Source of the DNA: Hydractinia symbiolongicarpus
Taxonomy: Eukaryota > Cnidaria > Hydrozoa > Anthoathecata > Hydractiniidae
Assembly (NCBI RefSeq): GCF_029227915.1
Contig: NC_079887.1
Coordinates: 25,171,650 to 25,235,649, forward strand
Length of the DNA: 64,000 nucleotides
Direction: 5' to 3'
In this document: in pieces, positions 53,301 through 63,408 of the stretch
Layout: each line of letters opens with the position of its first letter
Position numbering within the stretch: the stretch's first letter is position 1
Notes under the pieces: model-generated
Database searches by the model: none
The model's input: only the letters and a program-made list of their open reading frames with translations
What the model was told of the DNA's origin: nothing
Translations under genes and position numbers: made by a program

Positions 53301-55731
53301 TGACGTGATTGCCGGAAATCAACGATTACACTGGGCGTTGTGGTAGCGCTTCATTTAAAAATTTAGATAAATGAGTCGTTCTTTATTGTGGGACCAATCC
53401 TGTCCATTATTGCACGCTGAAGAAATAGCGACAGTTTCAAAAACTACACTTCTTTGACTTTCTAACTGTGTCAATCCATTTGAGTTACAACGGTTGGGTC
53501 ACATAGTCGTACCAACATATATTTAGCGAAGTTTTTCTGATATTACTAGGTGGTATGGCTTTTAACAGTGAAACGATTGACTGTGGGACTTAATTGAACT
53601 AATTATGGACTGTGACCTTATAAATGTGAAAGTGAGACAATTGGACTCCAAGAAATAGCATTCTTTTTAATATGAAATGATTGCCGAAACTCAGCGATTA
53701 CACTGGGCGCTGTGGTAGTGCTTCATTTAAAAATTTAGATAAATAAGTCATTTCTTACTGTGGGACCAATCCTAGCCGTTTATGCGCGCTGAAGAAATAG
53801 CGACAGTTTCAAAAAGTACATTTCATTGAATTGCTAACAGTATCAATCCGTTTGAGTTACAACGGTTGGGTCACATATTCGTACCAACATGTCTTTAGCG
53901 ATATTTTTCTGATATTACTAGGTTGTATGGCTTTTAACAGTTAAACGATTGACTGTGGGACTTAATTGAACTGATTATGGACTGTGACCTTATAAATGTG
54001 AAAGTGAGACAATTAGACTTCAAGAAATAACATTCTTCTTAATATGAAATGATTGCCGAAACTCAGCGATTACACTGGGCGCTGGGGTAGCGCTTCATTT
54101 AAAAATTTAGGTAAATAAGTCATTTCCTACTGTGGGACCAATCCTAGCCGTTACGCCGCGCTAAAGAAATAGAGACAGTTTCAAAAAGTACATTTCATTG
54201 ACTTTCTAACAGTATCAATCCGTTTGAGTTACAACGGTTGAGGCACAAATTCTGACCAACATGTATTTCGTGATATCTTTCCGTTATTACTAGGTTGTAT
54301 CGCTTTTAACAGTGAAACGATTGACCGTGGGACTTAAATGAACTGATTTTGAACTGTGACCTGATAAATGTGATAAATGAGACAATTGGACTCCAAGAAA
54401 TAGCATTCTTCTTAATTTGACGTGATTGCCGGAACTCAGCGATTACACTGGGCGCTGTCGTAGCGCTTCATTAAAAAATTTAGATAAATAAGTCATTTTT
54501 TACTTTGGGACCAATCCTATCCGTTATCGCGCGCTGAAGAAATAGGGATAGTTTCAAAAACTACATTTCATTGACTTTCTAACGGTGTCACTCCGTTTGA
54601 GTTACAACGGTTGGGTCACATATTCGTATTAACATGTATTTAGCGATATTTTTCTAATATTACTAGGTTGCATCGCTTTTAACTATGAAACGATTGACTG
54701 TGGGACTTAATTGAACTAACTTTGGACTTTTACCTAATAAATGTAATAAAGGAGACAATTGGACTCCAAGAAATAACATTCTTCTTAATTTGACATGATT
54801 GCCGAAACTCAGCGATTAGACTGGGCTCTGTGGTAGCGCTTCATTTAAGAATTAAGATAAAAAAAGTCATTTTTTTATTGTGGGACCAATCCTAGACGTG
54901 ATCGCGCGCTGATTAAATAGCAATAGTTTCAAAAACTACATTTCATAGACTTTCTGAAAGTATCAATCCATTTGAGTTACAACAGTTGAGTCACATATTC
55001 GTACCAGCATGTATTTGGCGATATTTTTCTGATATTACTAGGTTGCATCACTTTTAATTATGAAACGATTGACTATGGGACTTATTTGAACTAACTTTGG
55101 ACTGTGACCTGGTAAATGTGATAAAGGTGAAAATTGGACTCCAAGAAATAACATTCTTGTTAATTTGACATGATTGCAGAAACTCAGCGATTACACTGGG
55201 CTCTGTGGTAGCGCTTCATTTAAGAATTAAGATAAAAAAAGTCATTTTTTATTGTGGGACCAATCCTAGCCGTTATCGCGCGCTAAAGAAACAGCGACAG
55301 TTTCAAGAACTACATTTCATTGACTTTCCAACGGTGTCAGTCCATTTGAGTTACAACGGTTGTGTCACATATTCGTACCAACATGTATTTAGCGATATTT
55401 TTCTAATATTACTAGGTTGCATCGCTTTTAACTATGAAACGATTGACTGTGGGACTTAATTGAACTAACTTTGGACTGTCACCGTATAAATGTGGTAAAA
55501 GAGACATATGGACACCAAGAAATAACATTTTTCTTAATTTGACTTGATTGCCGAAACGCAGCGATTACACTGGGCTCTGTGGTAGCGCTTCATTTAAGAA
55601 TTAAGTTAAAAAAAGTCATTTTTTTATTGTGGGACCAATCCTAGACGTTATCTCGCGCTGAAGAAATAGCAATAGTTTCAAAAACTACATTTCATAGACT
55701 TTCTAAAAGTATCAATCCGTTTGAGTTACAA
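50072..55731 (+). repeat. Large segmental duplication, copy 2 (about 5.7 kb)
   Basis: This is the downstream partner of 40383-44925. It lacks the two single-monomer gains of copy 1 but has gained five monomers of its own by the 1861-bp duplication at 50999-54588. The match ends near 55731, where ACAACGGTTGGGTCAC replaces ACAACAGTTGAGTCAC of copy 1. Confidence 0.85.
50999..54588 (+). repeat. 5-monomer duplication with a chimeric junction (period 1861 bp)
   Basis: 50999 to about 52727 is repeated at 52860-54588: CTCCAACAAATAAC is at 51051 and 52912, and CATAGTCG at 51641 and 53502. Between the copies, 52728-52859 does not match the expected monomer. It matches 51611-51743 instead, placing a third CATAGTCG at 52758. 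The junction therefore joins two different monomers in phase, as in unequal crossing-over or gene conversion. Confidence 0.82.
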
Positions 55732-56219
55732 CGGTTGGGTCACATATTCGTACCAACATGTATTTAGCGATATTTTTGTTATATTACTAGGTTGCATCGC
55801 TTTTAACTATGAAACGATTGACTGTGGGAATTAATTGAACTAACTTTGGACTGTCATCTGATAAATGTGATAAAGGAGACAATTGGACTCCAAGAAATAA
55901 CATTCTTGTTAACTTGACATGATTTCAGAAATTCAGCGATTACACTGGGCCCTGGGGTAGCGCTTCATTTAAGAATTAAGATAAAAAAAGTCATTTTTTA
56001 CTGTGGGATCAATCCTAGCCGTTATCGCGCGCTAAAGAAATAGCGACAGTTTCAAGAACTACATTTCATTGACTTTCCAACGGTGTCAGTCCATTTGAGT
56101 TACAACGGTTGGGTCACATATTCGTACCAACATGTATTTAGCGATATCTTTGTTATATTACTAGGTTGCATCGCTTTTAACTATGAAACGATTGACTGTG
56201 GGACTTAATTGAACTAACT
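55732..56219 (+). repeat. Satellite monomers between HOR blocks
   Basis: A little over one monomer, marked by GATATTTTTGTTATATTACTAGG and CTGGGCCCTGGGGTAGCG. The second variant becomes common near the right end of the window (59660, 60420, 61670, 62720). There is no gene. Confidence 0.75.
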
Positions 56220-59205
56220 TTGGACTGTCATCTGATAAATGTGATAAAGGAGACAATTGGACACCAAGAAATAACATTCTTCTTAATTTGACTTGATTGC
56301 CGAAACTCAGCGATTACACTGGGCTCTGTGGTAGCGCTGCATTTAAGAATTAAGTTGAAAAAAGTTATTTTTTTATTGTAGGACCAATCCTAGACGTTAT
56401 CGCGCGCTGAGGAAAAAGCGACAGTTTCAAAAACTACATTTCATTGTCTTTCTAACGGTGTCAATCCGTTTGAGTTTCAACGGTTGTGTCACATATTCGT
56501 ACCAACATGTATTTAGCGATATTTTTGTAATATTACTAGGTTGCATCGCTTTTAACTATGAAACGATTGACTGTGGGACTTAATTGAACTAACTTTGGAC
56601 TGTCATCTGATAAATGTGATAAAGGAGACAATTGGACACCAAGAAATTACATTCTTCTTAATTTGACTTGATTGCCGAAACTCAGCGATTACACTGGGCT
56701 CTGTGGTAGCGCTTCATTTAAAAATTTAGATAAATAAGTCATTTCTTACTGTGAGACCAATCCTAGCCGTTTATGCGCGCTGAAGAAATAGCGACAGTTT
56801 CAAAAAGTACATTTCATTGACTTGCTAACAGCATCAATCCGTTTGAGTTACAACGGTTGGGTCACATATTCGTACCAACATGTCTTTAGCGATATTTTTC
56901 TGATATTACTAGGTTGTATGGCTTTTAACAGTTAAACGATTGACTGTGGGACTTAATTGAACTAACTTTGGACTGTCATCTGATAAATGTGATAAAGGAG
57001 ACAATTGGACTCCAAGAAATAACATTCTTCTTAATATGAAATGATTGCCGAAACTCAGCGATTACACTGGGCGCTGGGGTAGCGTTTCATTTAAAAATTT
57101 AGATAAATAAGTCATTTCTTACTGTGGGACCAATCCTAGCCGTTATGCCGCGCTAAAGAAATAGAGACAGTTTCAAAAAGTACATTTCATTGACTTTCTA
57201 ACAGAATCAATCCGTTTGAGTTACAACGGTTGAGGCACAAATTCTGATCAACATGTATTTCGTGATATCTTTCCGTTATTACTAGGTTGTATCGCTTTTA
57301 ACAGTGAAACGATTGACCGTGGGACTTAAATGAACTGATTTTGAACTGTGACCTTATAAATGTGATAAATGAGACAATTGGACTCCAAGAAATAGCATTC
57401 TTCTTAATATGACGTGATTGCCAGAACTCAGCGATTACACTGGGCGCTGTCGTAGCGCTTCATTAAAAAATTTAGATAAATAAGTCATTTTTTACTTTGG
57501 GACCAATCCTATCCGTTATCGCGCGCTGAAGAAATAGGGATAGTTTCAAAAACTACATTTCATTGACTTTCTAACGGTGTCATTCCGTTTGAGTTACAAC
57601 GTTTGGGTCACATATTCGTACTAACATGTATTTAGCGATATTTTTCTAATATTACTAGGTTGCATCGCTTTTAACTATGAAACGATTGACTGTGGGACTT
57701 AATTGAACTAACTTTGGACTGTCATCTGATAAATGTGATAAAGGAGACAATTGGACACTAAGAAATAACATTCTTCTTAATTTGACTTGATTGCCGAAAC
57801 TCAGCGATTACACTGGGCTCTGTGGTAGCGCTGCATTTAAGAGTTAAGTTGAAAAAAGTTATTTTTTTATTGTGGGACCAATCCTAGACGTTATCGCGCG
57901 CTGAGGAAATAGCGACAGTTTCAAAAACTACATTTCATTGTCTTTCTAACGGTGTCAATCCGTTTGAGTTTCAACGGTTGTGTCACATATTCGTACCAAC
58001 ATGTATTTAGCGATATTTTTTTGATATTACTAGGTTGCATCGCTTTTAACTATGAAACGATTGACTGTGCGACTTAATTGAACTAACTTAGGAGTGTGAC
58101 CTGATAAATGTGAAAAATAAGACAATTGGACTCCAAGAAATAACATTCTTCTTAATTTGACGTGATTGCCGGAACTCAGCGATTACACTGGGCTCTGTGG
58201 TAGCGCTTCATTTAAAAATTTAGATAAATAAGTCATTTCTTACTGTGGGACAAATCCTAGCCGTTTATGCGCGCTGAAGAAATAGCGACAGTTTCAAAAA
58301 GTACATTTCATTGACTTGCTAACAGCATCAATCCGTTTGAGTTACAACGGTTGGGTCACATATTCGTACCAACATGTCTTTAGCGATATTTCTCTGATAT
58401 TACTAGGTTGTATGGCTTTTAACAGTTAAACGATTGACTGTGGGACTTAATTGAACTGAAAATGGACTGTGACCTTATAAATGTGAAAGTGAGACAATTG
58501 GACTCCAAGAAATAACATTCTTCTTAATATGAAATGATTGCCGAAACTCAGCGATTACACTGGGCCCTGGGGTAACGCGTCATTTAAAAATTTAGATAAA
58601 TAAGTCATTTCTTACTGTGGGACCAATCCTAGCCGTTATGCCGCGCTAAAGAAATAGAGACAGTTTCAAAAAGTACATTTCATTGACTTTCTAACAGTAT
58701 CAATCCGTTTGAGTTACAACGGTTGAGGCACAAATTCTGACCAACATGTATTTCGTGATATCTTTCCGTTATTACTAGGTTGTATCGCTTTTAACAGTGA
58801 AACGATTGACCGTGGGACTTAAATGAACTGATTTTGAACTGTGACCTGATAAATGTGATAAATGAGACAAGTGGACTCCAAGAAATAGCATTCTTCTTAA
58901 TTTGACGTGATTGCCAGAACTCAGCGATTACACTGGGCGCTGTCGTAGCGCTTCATTAAAAAATTTAGATAAATAAGTCATTTTTTACTTTGGGACCAAT
59001 CCTATCCGTTATCGCGCGCTGAAGAAATAGAGATAGTTTCAAAAACTACATTTCATTGACTTTCTAACGGTGTCAGTCCGTTTGAGTTACAACGGTTGGG
59101 TCACATATTCGTACTATATATTTTTCTAACATTACTAGGTTGCATCGCTTTTAACTATGAAACGATTGACTGTGGGACTTAATTGAACTAACTCTGGACT
59201 TTTAC
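56220..59205 (+). repeat. 4-monomer HOR (2 x about 1494 bp)
   Basis: GCTGCATTTAAG occurs at 56336 and 57830, and GAGGCACAAATTCTGA at 57232 and 58725, each 1493-1494 bp apart with the monomers between in the same order. The second copy has lost about 19 bp near 59115, so ATTCGTACTA runs into TATATTTTTC. Matching stops near 59200, where GGACTTTTACCTTATAAATG begins. Confidence 0.82.
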
Positions 59206-59634
59206 CTTATAAATGTAATAAAGGAGACAATTGGACTCCAAGAAATAACATTCTTCTTAATTTGACATGATTGCCGAAACTCAGCGATTAGACTGGGCTC
59301 TGTGGTAGCGCTTCATTTAAGAATTAAGATAAAAAAAGTCATTTTTTTATTGTGGGACCAATCCTAGACGTGATCGCGCGCTGATTAAATAGCAATAGTT
59401 TCAAAAACTACATTTCATAGACTTTCTGAAAGTATCAATCCATTTGAGTTACAACAGTTGAGTCACATATTCGTACCAACATGTATTTGGCGATATTTTT
59501 CTGATATTACTAGGTTGCATCACTTTTAATTATGAAACGATTGACTATGGGACTTATTTGAACTAACTTTGGACTGTGACCTGGTAAATGTGATAAAGGT
59601 GAAAATTGGACTCCAAGAAATAACATTCTTGTTA
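59206..59634 (+). repeat. Third occurrence of a two-monomer segment seen at 43.5 and 54.7 kb
   Basis: The variants GATTAGACTGGGCTCTG, GCGCTGATTAAATAGC, TTTCTGAAAGTATC and GACCTGGTAAATGTG occur in the same order here as near 43550-43980 and 54730-55160. The segment links the large duplication to the right-hand end of the array. Confidence 0.78.
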
Positions 59635-61105
59635 ATTTGACATGATTGCAGAAATTCAGCGATTACACTGGGCCCTGGGGTAGCGCTTCATTTAAGAATT
59701 AAGATAAAAAAAGTCATTTTTTACTGTGGGACCAATCCTAGCCGTTATCGCGCGCTAAAGAAATAGCGACAGTTTCAAGAACTACATTTCATTGACTTTC
59801 CAACGGTGTCAGTCAATTTGAGTTACAACGGTTGGGTCACATATTCGTACCAACATGTATTTAGCGATATTTTTCTAATATTACTAGGTTGCATCGCTTT
59901 TAACTATGAAACGATTGACTGTGGGACTTAATTGAACTAAGTTTGGACTGTCACCGTATAAATGTGGTAAAGGAGACAATTGGACACCAAGAAATAACAT
60001 TTTTCTTAATTTGACTTGATTGCCGAAACTCAGCGATTACACTGGGCTCTGTGGTAGCGCTTCATTTAAGAATTAAGTTAAAAAAAGTCATTTTTTTATT
60101 GTGGGACCAATCCTAGACGTTATCTCGCGCTGAAGAAATAGCAATAGTTTCAAAAACTACATTTCATAGACTTTCTAAAAGTATCAATCCGTTTGAGTTA
60201 CAACAGTTGAGTCACATATTCGTGCCAACATGTATTTGGCGATATTTTTCTGATATTACTAGGTTGCATCGCTTTTAATTATGAAACGATTGACTATGGG
60301 ACTTATTGGAACTAACTTTGGACTGTGACCTGATATATGTGATAAAGGAGACAATTGGACTCCAAGAAATAACATTCTTGTTAAGTTGACATGATTGCAG
60401 AAATTCAGCGATTACATTGGGCCCTGGGGTAGCGCTTCATTTAAGAATTAAGATAAAAAAAGTCATTTTTTACTGTGGGACCAATCCTAGCCGTTATCGC
60501 GCGCTAAAGAAATAGCGACAGTTTCAAGAACTACATTTCATTGACTTTCCAACGGTGTCAGTCCATTTGAGTTACAACGGTTGGGTCACATATTCGTACC
60601 AACATGTATTTAGCGATATTTTTGTAATATTACTAGGTTGCATCGCTTTTAACTATGAAACGATTGACTGTGGGACTTAATTGAACTAACTTTGGACTGT
60701 CATCTGATAAATGTGATAAAGGAGACAATTGGACACCAAGAAATAACATTCTTCTTAATTTGACTTGATTGCCGAAACTTAGCGATTACACTGGGCTCTG
60801 TGGTAGCGCTGCATTTAAGAATTAAGTTGAAAAAAGTTATTTTTTTATTGTGGGACCAATCCTAGACGTTATCGCGCGCTGAAGAAATAGCGACAGTTTC
60901 AAAAACTAAATTTCATTGACTTTCTAACGGTGTCAGTTCGTTTGAGTTACAACGGTTGTGTCACATATTCGTACCAACATGTATTTAGCGATATTTTTCT
61001 AATATTACTAGGTTGCATCGCTTTTAACTATGAAACGATTGACTGTGGGACTTAATTGAACTAACTTTGGACTGTCACCTGATAAATGTGATAAAGGAGA
61101 CAATT
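59635..61105 (+). repeat. Duplicated block A, first copy (1471 bp, about 4 monomers)
   Basis: The block recurs at 61631-63408. The offset is 1996 bp before the SINE and 2303 bp after it, the difference being exactly the SINE plus 2 bp. I saw about nine or ten substitutions between the copies, for example AGTCAATTTG against AGTCCATTTG and ATTCGTGCC against ATTCGTACC, so identity is near 99%. The right edge at 61105 ends in GAGACAATT and meets the inverted piece. Confidence 0.88.
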
Positions 61106-61107
61106 AA

Positions 61108-61630
61108 TTCAATTAAGTCCCACAGTCAATCGTTTCATAGTTAAAAGCGATGCAACCTAGTAATATTAGAAAAATATCGCTAAATACATGTTGGTACGAA
61201 TATGTGACGCAACCGTTGTAACTCAAATGGACTGACACCGTTGGAAAGTCAATGAAATGTAGTTCTTGAAACTGTCGCTGTTTCTTTAGCGCGCGATAAC
61301 GGCTAGGATTGGTCCCACAATAAAAAATGACTTTTTTTTATCTTAATTCTTAAATGAAGCGCTACCACAGAGCACAGTGTAATCGCTGAGTTTCGGCAAT
61401 CAAGTCAAATTAAGATAAATGTTATTTCTTGTTGTCTAATTGTCTCCTTTACCACATTTATACGGTGACATTCCAAAGTTAGTTCAATTAAGTCCCACAG
61501 TCAATCGTTTCATAGTTAAAAGCGATGCAACCTAGTAATATTAGAAAAATATCGGTAAATACATGTTGGTACGAATATGTGACACAACCGTTGTAACTCA
61601 AACGGACTGACACCGTTAGAAAGTCAATGA
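61108..61630 (-). repeat. Inverted satellite segment (about 523 bp, 1.4 monomers)
   Basis: All landmarks here read on the - strand: AGTCCCACAGTCAATCG, GGTACGAATATGTGAC, ACTGACACCG, and then again AGTCCCACAGTCAATCG 373 bp later. This is the only reversed satellite in the window. The left junction is CAATTAATTCAATTAAG, where the forward CAATT and the inverted TTCAATTAAG share AATT. The right junction, GTCAATGAATTTGACATG, shares AA. Forward phase is about 160 on the left and 190 on the right. The inverted ends are at phases about 119 and 340, so it is not a simple flip in place. It sits exactly at the junction of the block A duplication. Confidence 0.93.
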
Positions 61631-62293
61631 ATTTGACATGATTGCAGAAATTCAGCGATTACACTGGGCCCTGGGGTAGCGCTTCATTTAAGAATTAAGA
61701 TAAAAAAAGTCATTTTTTACTGTGGGACCAATCCTAGCCGTTATCGCGCGCTAAAGAAATAGCGACAGTTTCAAGAACTACATTTCATTGACTTTCCAAC
61801 GGTGTCAGTCCATTTGAGTTACAACGGTTGGGTCACATATTCGTACCAACATGTATTTAGCGATATTTTTCTAATATTACTAGGTTGCATCGCTTTTAAC
61901 TATGAAACGATTGACTGTGGGACTTAATTGAACTAAGTTTGGACTGTCACCGTATAAATGTGGTGAAGGAGACAATTGGACATCAAGAAATAACATTTTT
62001 CTTAATTTGACTTGATTGCCGAAACTCAGCGATTACACTGGGCTCTGTGGTAGCGCTTCATTTAAGAATTAAGTTAAAAAAAGTCATTTTTTTATTGTGG
62101 GACCAATCCTAGACGTTATCTCGCGCTGAAGAAATAGCAATAGTTTCAAAAACTACATTTCATAGACTTTCTAAAAGTATCAATCCGTTTGAGTTACAAC
62201 AGTTGAGTCACATATTCGTACCAACATGTATTTGGCGATATTTTTCTGATATTACTAGGTTGCATCGCTTTTAATTATGAAACAATTGACTAT

Positions 62294-62598
62294 TCACCGA
62301 CTGATAGCCTTGTGGTAGAGCGTTCGCTTTCAGTGCGGGAGGTCTTGGGTTCAAACCCCGGCCGAGTCATGCCAGAGACTATAAAAGTGTGAATCTATCC
62401 TTTCTGCTTAGCGCTCAGCATGAGAATAGGATTGATATCTTAGGCGGTTGTCTAGTTGAGCGATTGCTGTGCTTGCACGACTTTCGTAGCTCAAATGGGA
62501 GCTTTAAATGCGCTAGGACCCCATTCGCAGGACCCTCGTTGATAGCAGTACCAATAGGAACTGAAGAGGCTATCCTGGGTAAATAAATAATAGTAATA
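62294..62598 (+). mobile_element. tRNA-derived SINE, copy 2, inserted in the satellite
   Basis: The element starts with TCACCGA, then a tRNA-like head CTGATAGCCTTGTGG with A and B boxes. GCCAGAGACTATAAAAG and CTTAGCGCTCAGCATGAG follow, then a body containing the small dyad AGCTCAAATGGGAGCT. It ends in GGCTATCCTGGG and a tail of AAAT, AATAG and TAAT units. It is in the opposite orientation to the copy at 7155-7457 and about 98% identical, with six visible substitutions. It interrupts GACTATGGGACTTATT of the satellite, and only AT can be called as a flanking duplication. Open frames of 65-87 codons on both strands here are chance frames. I cannot name the family. The head resembles tRNA SINEs of marine invertebrates, from memory only. 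Confidence 0.92.
62313..62358 (+). promoter_or_regulatory. Internal RNA polymerase III promoter of SINE copy 2 (A and B boxes)
   Basis: The A-box-like TGGTAGAGCG is at 62313-62322 and the B box GGTTCAAACCC at 62348-62358, the same 35-bp spacing as in the other copy. Both boxes are identical in the two SINEs, even though the base just after the B box differs (CCCCGG against CCCTGG). Confidence 0.8.
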
Positions 62599-63408
62599 AT
62601 GGGACTTATTGGAACTAACTTTGGACTGTGACCTGATATATGTGATAAAGGAGACAATTGGACTCCAAGAAATAACATTCTTGTTAAGCTGACATGATTG
62701 CAGAAATTCAGCGATTACATTGGGCCCTGGGGTAGCGCTTCATTTAAGAATTAAGATAAAAAAAGTCATTTTTTACTGTGGGACCAATCCTAGCCATTAT
62801 CGCGCGCTAAAGAAATAGCGACAGTTTCAAGAACTACATTTCATTGACTTTCCAACGGTGTCAGTCCATTTGAGTTACAACGGTTGGGTCACATATTCGT
62901 ACCGACATGTATTTAGCGATATTTTTGTAATATTACTAGGTTGCATCGCTTTTAACTATGAAACGATTGACTGTGGGACTTAATTGAACTAACTTTGGAC
63001 TGTCATCTGATAAATGTGATAAAGGAGACAATTGGACACCAAGAAATAACATTCTTCTTAATTTGACTTGATTGCCGAAACTCAGCGATTACACTGGGCT
63101 CTGTGGTAGCGCTGCATTTAAGAATTAAGTTGAAAAAAGTTATTTTTTTATTGTGGGACCAATCCTAGACGTTATCGCGCGCTGAAGAAATAGCGACAGT
63201 TTCAAAAACTAAATTTCATTGACTTTCTAACGGTGTCAGTTCGTTTGAGTTACAACGGTTGTGTCACATATTCGTACCAACATGTATTTAGCGATATTTT
63301 TCTAATATTACTAGGTTGCATCGCTTTTAACTATGAAACGATTGACTGTGGGACTTAATTGAACTAACTTTGGACTGTCACCTGATAAATGTGATAAAGG
63401 AGACAATT

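Larger units (their letters stand above)
61631..63408 (+). repeat. Duplicated block A, second copy, interrupted by a SINE
   Basis: This is the partner of 59635-61105. It begins with ATTTGACATGATTGCAG directly after the inverted piece and ends at GAGACAATT (63408), the same phase at which the first copy stops. The SINE at 62294-62598 is present only in this copy. Confidence 0.88.

Noticed and set aside
55205-55459. An 84-codon frame, one of the longest in the window.
   Set aside because: It covers ordinary satellite monomer sequence. Equivalent positions in other monomers are interrupted by stops or frameshifting indels, and codon use is that of the repeat.
61108-61630. A simple inversion in place.
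   Set aside because: The phases at the inverted ends (about 119 and 340) do not match the flanking phases (about 160 and 190), and the flanks belong to a duplicated block. Insertion at a duplication joint fits better.
62301-62372. A functional tRNA gene.
   Set aside because: The A and B boxes are present, but I cannot fold a proper acceptor stem or anticodon arm, and the segment continues into a SINE body and tail. The same structure is found in the second copy. It is a tRNA-derived head, not a tRNA.
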